Of a DNA stretch of 47,966 nucleotides, positions 26,025-35,364 are shown one piece after another. Source of the stretch: Saprospiraceae bacterium (GTDB lineage: Bacteria > Bacteroidota > Bacteroidia > Chitinophagales > Saprospiraceae); assembly GCA_029263015.1 (NCBI GenBank), contig JAJCYI010000019.1, forward strand, positions 1 through 47,966, read 5' to 3'. Each line of letters opens with the position of its first letter. Positions within the stretch are counted from its first letter, which is position 1. Made by a program: the position numbers and the translations under genes. Under the pieces are notes generated by a model, which saw only the letters and a list, made by a program, of their open reading frames with translations, ran no database searches and was not told the DNA's origin.

Positions 26025-26058
26025 TTAGGGAGTAGGTTATTTGTTGCCTACTCCCTTA
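26025..26058. mobile_element. Minimal family A element: two inverted repeats with TTA duplication
   Basis: The core GGGAGTAGG-TTATTTGTTG-CCTACTCCC (26028-26055) is flanked by TTA on both sides. Its right half matches the right inverted repeat of the element at 37666-37831 (TTATTTGTTGCCTAyTCCC). It looks like an internally deleted element reduced to its two ends. The hairpin lies 17 bases after the stop of the leftward lipoprotein gene and could also end its transcription. Confidence 0.6.
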
Positions 26059-26075
26059 AAGTGTGGCAAATGTTC

Positions 26076-26720
26076 CTAAAACGCTATTTCCTTCCAATCC
26101 GAATAATACGATTGAGTGATGGTGCAAGTGCAATTTTCTTGTTCTGCATAATAGGTCTTGGTGCGAACGATTGACATTGAAGCTGTTGAGGATATAAATT
26201 TAGCAATGGCATTACTGGTGACGTTAACACCTAATTCATCTGTTGGGCCAACAAACTCCAAATTTGTTTTGCCATTTACTTTGCTGTTAAAAAGCAAAGT
26301 CAGTTTCTCATTTTTTTCTAAAGGTGGGGCGTCTATGTTTAGGAGGTAATCTTTTTCGGTTGGACCAAGTTTGAAATTACCAATATTGATAGGTTCCATT
26401 TCGAAAATAGTTTTGGTCCCGTCGTCCCCATTCCAGGAAAAAGAAAGATTCTTTGGCAAATCAATGGTGCGTTCGAATTGGTATCGAGTCAATTTCTCAT
26501 TGAACACCATGTTGCTTCCAATAAAAGCTACGCTACTTTCCATCCGTATTTGCATATTCCCATCAGTTGTAGACAATTCGAAAAAGGTAGCTTCTGCTTT
26601 CATCTTTCGATGATCTTGTTCGTAACGCATGTAGAGATTGCATGTGATCGGACTCGGTTTGGGGTTAAAACAGGAAGGTAAAAGCAAAATGGTCGAGAAA
26701 AAGACAATGGTGTATTTCAT
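26076..26720 (-). CDS. Hypothetical lipoprotein
   Basis: A 214-residue protein with a lipoprotein signal (MKYTIVFFSTILLLPSC; lipidated Cys17). The mature part is beta-rich with no motif I recognise (RYEQDHRKMKAEATFFEL, FERTIDLPKNLSFSWNGDDG, LLFNSKVNGKTNLEFVG). Two cysteines near the end (ENCTCTI) may pair. It is expected on the periplasmic face of the inner or outer membrane. It stands alone on its strand. Confidence 0.75.
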   Translation of the reverse strand: MKYTIVFFSTILLLPSCFNPKPSPITCNLYMRYEQDHRKMKAEATFFELSTTDGNMQIRMESSVAFIGSNMVFNEKLTRYQFERTIDLPKNLSFSWNGDDGTKTIFEMEPINIGNFKLGPTEKDYLLNIDAPPLEKNEKLTLLFNSKVNGKTNLEFVGPTDELGVNVTSNAIAKFISSTASMSIVRTKTYYAEQENCTCTITQSYYSDWKEIAF

Positions 26721-27217
26721 TATGTTTATATCAAATAGTGTTGAAAACCTGATTTTAAAATGGGTTTCAAATATAGCCTATTTATAATTTTAAGAAAGGC
26801 TATTCTTTTCTTGTCTGCAAGATTGCAAATCTGACTTTTGGACAAATACGAAATTGTTTATTATCGGACATGCTCCTCCGATATTTACCTTGTGTTTGTT
26901 CAACATGATAAGGTATTCAGCATTTTTTCTGTATAATGAAATAGATCATTGATACTATTTGGAATAAGAGTGGAGACCATTGAAACGACATTTAGAAACC
27001 TGATTTATTAAAGAAATTGGTCGTGATCTTCAGTTGTATATCCCTATTTTTGAAGCACAAATGAAAATCAAAATAAATCCAGCGGCAAACCAGACGACAA
27101 ACCGATTGCAAGAACCATTACAAAGACTACATAAAGGATTTTGTGAGGACTTATGTTTTCACTATTATTGCGCTTTCTCTCTGTCAAATCTATTCTATTT
27201 AAATTATATTAAAATTC
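26721..27217. other. 497-base divergent intergenic region before the TonB receptor
   Basis: An AT-rich region between the leftward lipoprotein gene and the rightward TonB receptor gene. It holds a good promoter candidate at 27140-27170. A weak stem ATAGCCT / AGGCTAT (26773-26803) lies near the left end. An open frame from 27034 runs into the receptor gene in another frame and shows no protein-like features. No other structure seen. Confidence 0.5.
27140..27170 (+). promoter_or_regulatory. Predicted Bacteroidota-type promoter of the TonB receptor gene
   Basis: A TTTG at 27140-27143 is followed after 19 bases by TATTATTG at 27163-27170, one mismatch from TAnnTTTG. The leader to the ATG would be about 40 bases. 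Pattern-based. Confidence 0.5.
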
Positions 27218-30200
27218 ATGTTTATGGCACGTTATTTACTACTCACCATCGCTTTTTTGATAGCTGGAATTGCTGCTTCTGCGCAAACCACACTTCGAGG
27301 AACGGTGACAGATGCTGATACCGGAGAGCCTATCATTTTTGGAACCGTAGCACTTTATAAAAATGATGTGCTGATTACCGGTAACCAAACTGATTTCGAC
27401 GGTTTTTTCAGTATTACAGAATTGGATCCAGGTACTTACGATGTAGTGTTCTCCTACACCGGCTACCAGGATCAGCGCGTTACTGGCGTTCTTGTAAATT
27501 CAGGGAAGTCAAACCAATTGAATGCCAAGATTTCTTCTGGGGTCAACCTCGACGTGATCGTGGTAACCTACGAAAGGGAGCTTGTTTCAGCAGATGAGAC
27601 AACCCAGGGCAAAATTTTCAGCGCTGATGAAATTAAAAACCTTCCCACGAGGAGTGTAAATGCACTTGCCTCGCTTGGCGCAGGCGCATCCTCTGCTGAT
27701 GAAGGCGGCGCTATCACAATCCGGGGCTCTCGCTCTAATGCTACCAACTACTACATTGATGGTATCCGCGTAAGTGGACGGATGGTTACTAAGCAGGACA
27801 TTGAAGAACTGCAAGTGGTGACCGGAGGAGTTGAAGCTAAATATGGAGATGTGACAGGTGGTGTTATCTCGATCACGACCAAAGGTCCTTCAGACCGATT
27901 CAGCGGAGGTATAGATCTTGAAACGTCCGAATACCTCGACGATTTCGACCAACGTCTGGTGGGTTTGAATCTTTCTGGACCTATTTTGAAAAGGAAAGGG
28001 CGGACATTATTAGGTTTTCGCGTAGGAGGCCAGTACCTGTTCAATAGGGACGACGATCCCCCTGCTACTGTAATATACAGGGCAAAAGATGAATACATCG
28101 CCCAACTGGAAGCCAACCCAATACGCCGCATCGGCGCCACTTCTTTCCCAGAAGCCCGGTTTGCAAACAATGACAATGTAAATGTCATGGATTACAATCC
28201 GAACGAGGATCGGACTACTTATGATTTGAGTGGTAAATTGGATGCCAATCTTGGAAATAATATTGATGTGACCCTTTCGGGCACGTTTTATCAGATCGAT
28301 GACAAGTTTACCCCTGGTCGTTGGTCAGTTTTCAACAGCCAGAATAATCCAACCCAGGAAGATACTCGATATCGGACCAATTTCCGTTTTCGTCACCGTT
28401 TGGGTACAACCACTGCATTGGCAACCGATCAAGATGCTACCGGAAAAGGCTCTTTGATCCAAAATGCCGTTTACACCTTGCAGTTTGGTTATGAGAAGTT
28501 TAACAGGGAACAAAAAGATCCTCGGCATAAAGACAACCTCTTCAATTATGGTTACGTAGGTGACTTTGACCTCCGATGGGAGCCAAGGGTGGATAGTTTA
28601 AATTTTGAATTGCTCGAAAACTTCATTTGGGAAAGCCCTACTGGTATCGACACTATTCCATTGGTAGGCAGTCTTTCTTCTGAACATGTTGACTATACCA
28701 GGACCTTGTTCGGTTATACGCCTGACCCGAATATAAATCCAATATTGGCGAGGTATAACTTCAATGGAGCAGATATCACCGATTTTGACCTTTTTGATGC
28801 ACGTAACGGTAGGGTTGTAGGTGGTCTTGGTACAACTTGGAGCGATCACTATACTAATGTGGGGATGGTTTACAATCTTAACCGGAAGCGCCAAAACGAA
28901 GTTTTCACTTTCAATGCTAATACATCCTTTGAACTGGTACCAGGTGGATCGGGTAATTCCCGTCATAATATCCAGTTCGGAATCCTTTATGAATCAAGGG
29001 TTGAAAGAGGGTATGACATCAATCCACGCGGCCTTTGGACAGTTGCTGAACTTTTGGCCAACCAACATTTGGATGGAGCAGGATTGGATTCCAATACTGT
29101 AGTTGGCACCTACACAAGCCCATTCCAATTGGTTGATATTTTTACAGGAATTCCCCTTGTGGATGCAAATGGAGTTGAGCAAGATTTCCAAAATTTTGAA
29201 TACCCTATTTACGCAGTTGATCCCCTCATCAATCCTGAAAGTCAATTTTTTAGTGCTGTTAGGGCATTGGATGGAACACCTCTCAACCAATTTTTCAATG
29301 TGAATGGGGTTGATCCTAACCTATTGAGTTTGAGTATGTTCTCTGCCCGGGAATTGAATGACCAGCAATCAATTCTCGGTTTGAACTATTGGGGCTATGA
29401 TTATCTTGGCAATCAGGTTGATAATGTATCTTTTGATGACTTCTTCACCGCGACGGATGGGAATGGATTACGTACATTTCCTGTTGCAGCCAACCGTCCA
29501 AACTACCAATCTGCTTTCATTCAGGACAAGTTTACTTTCAAAGACATCATATTCCGTGTAGGTGTTCGTATCGATCGATTTGATGCCAACACTAAGACAT
29601 TGAAAGATCCATATTCTTTGTATGAAATACAAAAAGCAGGAAATTTCTCTGGAATCCAACACCCTGGTAATATCGAAAATGATTTCAAAGTCTATGTTTC
29701 AAGTGATGGTGGTGATGTGATCAAAGCTTACCGTGATGAGGATACCTGGTATCACCCCAACGGCACACCTGCCAATAGTGGAGGTGAAATCTTTGGTGGA
29801 GGTTTGGTATTTCCAAGCCATGTAGAGCAAAATGAGCAAAGGAGGGATGTCACCAGCCCAGATTTTGACCCTGACATTTCGTTTGAAGATTATTCACCTC
29901 AAGTGAACTGGATGCCACGATTGGCATTTTCGTTCCCGATTTCAGAAGAGGCTAATTTCTTTGCACACTACGACGTGTTGGTACAGCGCCCACCATCCAA
30001 CGCCCGTTTCAGTCCACAGACCTATTTTTATTGGGAAACAAGTGGTAGCGGGTTGAGGAATAATGCTAACCTGAAACCAGAGAAGACGATTGATTACGAA
30101 GTAGGTTTCCAGCAGAAATTGAGCAATAGTTCTGCGATAAAAATGTCCGCATATTACAAAGAATTGCGTGACATGATCCAAAGTCGCTGGATTCTATTTG

Positions 30201-30973
30201 CTGCACCGGTTACCGAATATGAAACTTTTGACAACCTTGATTTCGCAACCGTAAAAGGATTCAACCTTTCCTATGATTTGAGAAGGACTGGCAATGTTTC
30301 CGTGAACCTTGCGTACACGCTTCAATTTGCTGATGGAACTGGATCGGATGCAAACACATCTAGAGGCCTTTCCTCCAGGGGCATCCAGCGAGCCTTGTTC
30401 CCAATGAGTTTTGATGAGCGCCATAGGTTGACAGGCATTATTGATTATCGTTACCGTTCAGGTAAAGAATACAATGGTCCAAGGGTGAGTGGAATTGATG
30501 TCTTAGCGAATACAGGATTGAATATCACTACGATTGCGGTATCAGGAAGGCCTTATACTGCCGCTCAGCAACCAGCTGCATTCGGTGCGGATGGTAACAA
30601 AGGAGCGCTTAATGGCTCAAGGCTACCGTGGAATTTCACAGTGAATGCTCAGCTGGATAAATCATTCAATTTAACCAAACCAGGTGCTGCTAGGTCAATT
30701 GGGTTGAATGTTTACCTTAGGGTATCCAATATATTTGACCGCAGAAACATCTTAGGGGTTTACCGTGCTACTGGTTCACCAACAGATGATGGGTTTTTGA
30801 CTTCTTCACTTGGCCAAGCTTTCTTGCAAACTGATCAATTCAAAACACAAGCAGGAACAGTAGATAACGAACTTAGAGGTGCATATCTATCATCATATAG
30901 TTGGAAATTATTGAACCCAGACAATTTCAGTCTTCCAAGAAGAATTTTCTTGGGTGCTGTAGTTGATTTCTAA
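27218..30973 (+). CDS. TonB-dependent receptor with carboxypeptidase-regulatory-like domain
   Basis: A 1251-residue outer membrane receptor; ATG 27224 is an equally possible start. It has a signal peptide (LLLTIAFLIAGIAASAQ), an N-terminal carboxypeptidase-regulatory-like beta-sandwich (TLRGTVTDADTGEPIIFGTV, GFFSITELDPGTYDVVFSYT), a TonB-box-like DVIVVTYER, then the plug (LASLGAGASSADEGGAITIR, YYIDGIRV) and a large barrel with a terminal aromatic residue (GAVVDF). Architecture fits the Oar-like/SusC-like Bacteroidota receptors; no SusD gene lies nearby. Instead a T9SS cargo protein and a PorV-like protein follow on the same strand. The ligand is unknown. Confidence 0.92.
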   Translation: MFMARYLLLTIAFLIAGIAASAQTTLRGTVTDADTGEPIIFGTVALYKNDVLITGNQTDFDGFFSITELDPGTYDVVFSYTGYQDQRVTGVLVNSGKSNQLNAKISSGVNLDVIVVTYERELVSADETTQGKIFSADEIKNLPTRSVNALASLGAGASSADEGGAITIRGSRSNATNYYIDGIRVSGRMVTKQDIEELQVVTGGVEAKYGDVTGGVISITTKGPSDRFSGGIDLETSEYLDDFDQRLVGLNLSGPILKRKGRTLLGFRVGGQYLFNRDDDPPATVIYRAKDEYIAQLEANPIRRIGATSFPEARFANNDNVNVMDYNPNEDRTTYDLSGKLDANLGNNIDVTLSGTFYQIDDKFTPGRWSVFNSQNNPTQEDTRYRTNFRFRHRLGTTTALATDQDATGKGSLIQNAVYTLQFGYEKFNREQKDPRHKDNLFNYGYVGDFDLRWEPRVDSLNFELLENFIWESPTGIDTIPLVGSLSSEHVDYTRTLFGYTPDPNINPILARYNFNGADITDFDLFDARNGRVVGGLGTTWSDHYTNVGMVYNLNRKRQNEVFTFNANTSFELVPGGSGNSRHNIQFGILYESRVERGYDINPRGLWTVAELLANQHLDGAGLDSNTVVGTYTSPFQLVDIFTGIPLVDANGVEQDFQNFEYPIYAVDPLINPESQFFSAVRALDGTPLNQFFNVNGVDPNLLSLSMFSARELNDQQSILGLNYWGYDYLGNQVDNVSFDDFFTATDGNGLRTFPVAANRPNYQSAFIQDKFTFKDIIFRVGVRIDRFDANTKTLKDPYSLYEIQKAGNFSGIQHPGNIENDFKVYVSSDGGDVIKAYRDEDTWYHPNGTPANSGGEIFGGGLVFPSHVEQNEQRRDVTSPDFDPDISFEDYSPQVNWMPRLAFSFPISEEANFFAHYDVLVQRPPSNARFSPQTYFYWETSGSGLRNNANLKPEKTIDYEVGFQQKLSNSSAIKMSAYYKELRDMIQSRWILFAAPVTEYETFDNLDFATVKGFNLSYDLRRTGNVSVNLAYTLQFADGTGSDANTSRGLSSRGIQRALFPMSFDERHRLTGIIDYRYRSGKEYNGPRVSGIDVLANTGLNITTIAVSGRPYTAAQQPAAFGADGNKGALNGSRLPWNFTVNAQLDKSFNLTKPGAARSIGLNVYLRVSNIFDRRNILGVYRATGSPTDDGFLTSSLGQAFLQTDQFKTQAGTVDNELRGAYLSSYSWKLLNPDNFSLPRRIFLGAVVDF

Positions 30974-31016
30974 AGATTTAACTATTGGCCCAATGAAATA
31001 AATAAATTGAATTTCA

Positions 31017-31200
31017 TTAGGCACACTGATTAAATAAATGCTCAAATTTTGGGTAGCTTATTTTGGTTTTAGTTTCCTGCCTGTCGGTAGGCAGGTTCTT
31101 TAAAAGAAGGAATATTGTTGATACTATGACTGATTTTAAAGAAAAAATAAGAGCAAAAGACGCAGCCAAAAATGAACATTTATTTAGTCAGCGTGCCTTA
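31017..31200. mobile_element. MITE-like element, family A, copy with nested palindrome
   Basis: A 178-bp element (31020-31197) with TTA on both sides. The inverted ends, GGCACACTGATTAAATAAATG against GGCACGCTGACTAAATAAATG (reverse strand), differ at two bases. The interior (AAAAGAAGGAATATTGTTGA, TACTATGACTGrTTTTAAAG, AGCCAAAAATG) aligns with the copy at 46636-46800. Between two T-runs (31076-31095) a 20-base palindrome CCTGCCTGTCGGTAGGCAGG has been inserted that the other copy lacks. No coding capacity. It lies between the TonB receptor and the giant secreted protein genes. Confidence 0.8.
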
Positions 31201-31222
31201 GGCCTATCTAAACGAAAATATT

Positions 31223-34200
31223 ATGCGATATCTTAAATTTTTACTCGCATTTTTCTTTGGTCTGTGCTTAAATACTGCTTCGGTATTTGCCTATTACAAT
31301 CCAAAGGAAAAGCCAGTTGCCCCGAAAGAAGAGTCTATCACATTTAGGGATCAATGTCTTACTGCCAGTCAGCAGATTGACCAAGACATAAACAACGTGC
31401 GGGCACGTTTGACCACTGGTGGGGATGTATGGTGGAACCGGAACGATGGCAAATATGTCGTGCCGAAAGTAGAACCAGGAGACCAGGAAATTTCTTCCAT
31501 ATTTGCAGGTGCTGTGTGGTTGGGTGGACTTGACCCAGGCGGCAATCTTAAAGTTGCCTGTCAAACTTATGGGAATGCAAGCTCCCAAAGTGATTTCTGG
31601 TCTGGCCCTTTGAATGATGAAACAGGAACAACTGATAAGCTGATCTGTGACCAATGGGACCGCTTTTTTGAAGTTTCTGGCGATGAGATCAAAACTCACC
31701 TTGACCTTTTCAACCAGGCAAGGAATGGTGAAATTGAATACACAGAGGATATGATCCCTTTAGGTGTTCGGGCTTGGCCAGCAGTCAAGAACCCTTATTT
31801 CTTCAATGCAATCGGTTGGGACCTTCCAATAACCACACAAGGTTTGGCTGGTTTTTGGGATGAAGATGTGGATGGTGAATACGATCCACTTCAGGGTGAT
31901 TTCCCTACCATCGAAATCCGGAGGTGTGGGGAAGCGGAGCCACAGTTTCCAGATGAAATGATTTTCTGGATATACAATGATGAAGGTGGTGGAGCCATAC
32001 ATGGCGAAACAAATGGCCTTGCCATTAGGATGGAAGTACAAGTACAGGCGTTTGGATATGCGACCAATGACCAGATCAATAATATGACCTTCCAAAGGTA
32101 TAAGTTGATCAACCGTGCCCAAGAGGATATAGATAGCACTTATTTCGCTATGTGGGTTGATGCTGATCTTGGTTGTTTTGTTGATGACTATATTGGCAGT
32201 GATACTTCCAGAAGTCTGGCCTATACTTATAATGAAGATGCTGTTGATGGCGATGCACAATGTACTGGTATTGGTGTTTACGGTGAAAAAATTCCTATCA
32301 TCGGGATTGATTATTTTCAGGGACCTTTAGATGAAAACCGAAAGGAGTTGGGTATGTCTTCTTTTACTTATTTCAACAATCCTGGAATTGGTGAACCACC
32401 TCCAGAAGTTGGGACGACTGACCCCGCGTTGGATATAGAGTATTACCGTTACCTGTCTGGTAGTTGGCGGGATGGTACACCTTTTACTTTTGGTGGTGAT
32501 GCCTATGACCCAACAAGTACTAATTTTATTGATTTTGCATTTACAGATCCACCAAATGATGCCAATGGTTGGTCGATGTGTAATCCTGAACCATCCCAAT
32601 CCAGTGAACCACGCCTCCCACCTTATGATCGCCGTACCGTGCAGGCTTCTGGGCCATTTACTTTGCAGCCTGGTGCCGTGAATGAGTTGATCATTGGTGC
32701 AGTTTGGGTGCCAGATTTGGAGTACCCTTGTCCTGATATTACTCAATTGCTTGCGGCAGATGATATTTCCCAGGATTTGTTTGACAATTGTTTCAATATC
32801 GTGGATGGACCAGATGCCCCAGACATTGACTGGATCGAACTGGATAGGGAATTGATAGCAGTTTTGACAAACAAAGAAGGTGTCTCGAACAATTACTTAG
32901 AGCAATACGAAGAAGCAGGTATTGGTTTTCCCGACGGTATAGCTGATACCACTTACAAATTTGAGGGCTACCTCATATATCAATTGTCTGGGCCAAATGT
33001 TGACAGGGCTGAGGGACTTGACGATCCAGAACAGGCAAGATTGGTCTTCCAAGTGGATTTGAAAAATGGTATTAAAACATTATTTAATTGGATCAGTGTA
33101 GATAACCCTAGTCACGATCCAACTGATCCTGGTTCTAGTCCATTCATTTCCTATCCTGAAGTGAAAATTGAAGGTTTGGATCAAGGAATCAGTCATACTT
33201 TTAGAATTACTACTGATCAATTTGCAACGAGTGATCCAAGAATTGTGAATCATCGCAGGTATTATTTTACTACCTTGGCATATGCCTATAATAATTATGG
33301 GGATTATGATTTTATTGAAGATCTTGGCCAAAAAGTAACTTACCTTGAGGGTCGTAACAATATTCGGACCTATGGGCCTATACCTCGGCCAATCATCGAT
33401 AGGGACCTTAATTCAGAATTTGGAGACGGGCCGGTTATCACCCGAATTGACGGAATTGGAGCAGGTGGTCAATTCCTCGATTTATCGGAGGAGACCAATG
33501 CGAAAATTGAAGAAGCGATAAGAACTGGATCTGCTGTTGATGGTGAATTAACTTATGCTCAGGGAAGAGGCCCACTTGACGTAACTATTTTCAACCCACT
33601 TGATGTAGTGGATGGTGAGTATGAAATTACGTTTGTAGATGAAAACATGGCCAATGATGAACTCGACAATGAGGTCTTTTGGGAAATGACCGATTTGAAT
33701 ACTGGCGATGTTGTCGTATCTGACTTTACACTCGACCAGTTGAACGAGCAGATCCTTGGTGATTTTGGATTTACTGTCACCGTTGGTCAAACTGCTGATG
33801 TAGGAGATTGGATTGACCCTAATGATGGGGCGATTGGTTATGAATTGGATTATCAGGCTGTTGATAAACCATTTTGGTTCTCTGGTATTCAGAGCGGTTT
33901 CACTTCGGAAGATTTTCCACCGTTTGCAGCAATATTTTTCAACTATACTACTCATCGTGAAAGCTGGGACACCCGCAACCATGAAGTGTTGGGACATATT
34001 GGCCCTGGTTATTTTGTGCCCTACCAAGTCAGTGATTTTGAACAAAGACAATTCCCTTATCTGACGCCAGCATGGAGAAATTATGGTGGAGGTTCAGGTG
34101 CATTGGCCCAGAAAGAAGAGCTTATCAGGGATTTGAACAATGTTGATATCGTGTTCACTTCAAACAAAGAACTTTGGAGCCGCTGCGTTGTGGTAGAGAC

Positions 34201-35284
34201 CATGATGCCAGAATATACTACAGTATTTGCACCTGGCGGCAATGCCGAATTGATCACTGCCGAATACAACGATGTGATTCCTGGCTTTAATGGCCCAATT
34301 GAGCACTTCGATTTACGTGGTGAAGTTTCTGTTGGCAAGGATGCTGGCCCTGATGGCAAAGCTCTTCCAGATGGTGACGGATACGGAATGGGTTGGTTCC
34401 CAGGCTATGTGATCGATGTTGAAACCGGAAAGCGGTTGAATGTTTTCTTTGGAGAAAATTCAGCCTACCGTGAAGAAGTTTTCGGTAATGATGTTATCAC
34501 CAATTTTGGAGGATCCATAAATGGCGGTGACATGATGTTCAATCCTACTAGCCAACTCTTTGTTGATTATGGTGAAACAGACCTTCGTTCATTCTTTGTT
34601 GGAGGACAGCATTGGTTGTACGTGACCAATACAGAATATGATGAGTGTGAATTCTATCGCGACCGTTTTGATCCAGATCAAACACCGCTCAGGAAAGTGA
34701 ACGCACTTAAAGACATCACTTGGACTGGAATGCCAGTTCCTCAATCTGGCCAAGGCTTACTTTCATATGCCGATGGCCTTATTCCGAACGATGTGACCGT
34801 CAAGTTGCGTGTTGACAATCCATATGATGTAGAAATAGGAACAGGTGACTTCAATGGTTACCCTACTTATCGCTTCAAGTTGGAAGGGGCACAGGCAGCA
34901 ATGCTGACAGCAGAGGGAGTTGAGGGTGCACTTGATAAAATCAATGTAGTGCCAAACCCATATTATGCATTTTCAGATTATGAAAATGCAACGAACTCAG
35001 GGATTGTCAAGATTACCAACCTGCCTCCTAAATGTGTGGTCACTATTTACACTATTGACGGCAAATTTATCCGCCAATACAATAGAGATGAAGAACCAGG
35101 CAACCCATTTGGAGACGGCATCAAGAATTCACAAGTTATTCCTGATTTGGAATGGGATATCAAGAATAACAAAGGAATAGCTGTTGCAGCAGGTGTTTAC
35201 TTGATTCATATCGATTCCGAAATGGGTGAACGCACACTCAAATGGTTCGGTATCAACCGTAAGTTCGATCCTTCGGGATTGTAA
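31223..35284 (+). CDS. Giant secreted T9SS cargo protein
   Basis: A 1353-residue protein with a signal peptide (LLAFFFGLCLNTASVFAYY). The body is rich in Asp, Gly and aromatic residues and contains motifs such as SSIFAGAVWLGGLDPGGNLK and GFWDEDVDGEYDPLQGDFP, the latter with acidic, calcium-site-like spacing. The C-terminal part holds NVVPNPYYAFSDYENATNSG, VTIYTIDGKFIRQYNRD, and VAAGVYLIHIDSEMGERTLK, a type A-like T9SS sorting domain, followed by an unusual tail GINRKFDPSGL. I do not know the function; similar large proteins are common in Saprospiria next to PorV-like genes. The stop is 80 bases before the PorV-like start, so the two are probably co-transcribed. Confidence 0.82.
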   Translation: MRYLKFLLAFFFGLCLNTASVFAYYNPKEKPVAPKEESITFRDQCLTASQQIDQDINNVRARLTTGGDVWWNRNDGKYVVPKVEPGDQEISSIFAGAVWLGGLDPGGNLKVACQTYGNASSQSDFWSGPLNDETGTTDKLICDQWDRFFEVSGDEIKTHLDLFNQARNGEIEYTEDMIPLGVRAWPAVKNPYFFNAIGWDLPITTQGLAGFWDEDVDGEYDPLQGDFPTIEIRRCGEAEPQFPDEMIFWIYNDEGGGAIHGETNGLAIRMEVQVQAFGYATNDQINNMTFQRYKLINRAQEDIDSTYFAMWVDADLGCFVDDYIGSDTSRSLAYTYNEDAVDGDAQCTGIGVYGEKIPIIGIDYFQGPLDENRKELGMSSFTYFNNPGIGEPPPEVGTTDPALDIEYYRYLSGSWRDGTPFTFGGDAYDPTSTNFIDFAFTDPPNDANGWSMCNPEPSQSSEPRLPPYDRRTVQASGPFTLQPGAVNELIIGAVWVPDLEYPCPDITQLLAADDISQDLFDNCFNIVDGPDAPDIDWIELDRELIAVLTNKEGVSNNYLEQYEEAGIGFPDGIADTTYKFEGYLIYQLSGPNVDRAEGLDDPEQARLVFQVDLKNGIKTLFNWISVDNPSHDPTDPGSSPFISYPEVKIEGLDQGISHTFRITTDQFATSDPRIVNHRRYYFTTLAYAYNNYGDYDFIEDLGQKVTYLEGRNNIRTYGPIPRPIIDRDLNSEFGDGPVITRIDGIGAGGQFLDLSEETNAKIEEAIRTGSAVDGELTYAQGRGPLDVTIFNPLDVVDGEYEITFVDENMANDELDNEVFWEMTDLNTGDVVVSDFTLDQLNEQILGDFGFTVTVGQTADVGDWIDPNDGAIGYELDYQAVDKPFWFSGIQSGFTSEDFPPFAAIFFNYTTHRESWDTRNHEVLGHIGPGYFVPYQVSDFEQRQFPYLTPAWRNYGGGSGALAQKEELIRDLNNVDIVFTSNKELWSRCVVVETMMPEYTTVFAPGGNAELITAEYNDVIPGFNGPIEHFDLRGEVSVGKDAGPDGKALPDGDGYGMGWFPGYVIDVETGKRLNVFFGENSAYREEVFGNDVITNFGGSINGGDMMFNPTSQLFVDYGETDLRSFFVGGQHWLYVTNTEYDECEFYRDRFDPDQTPLRKVNALKDITWTGMPVPQSGQGLLSYADGLIPNDVTVKLRVDNPYDVEIGTGDFNGYPTYRFKLEGAQAAMLTAEGVEGALDKINVVPNPYYAFSDYENATNSGIVKITNLPPKCVVTIYTIDGKFIRQYNRDEEPGNPFGDGIKNSQVIPDLEWDIKNNKGIAVAAGVYLIHIDSEMGERTLKWFGINRKFDPSGL

Positions 35285-35364
35285 TGGCCCTTGATTCCTG
35301 GTTTTTGATTAAAAAAAAAGTCGAAAACCAGGAATTATTTTTCAATTTTATTAAAAGAAAATCT

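Noticed and set aside
27034-27318. 94-codon open frame before the TonB receptor
   Set aside because: It overlaps the receptor start in another frame and contains the predicted promoter; no domain visible.
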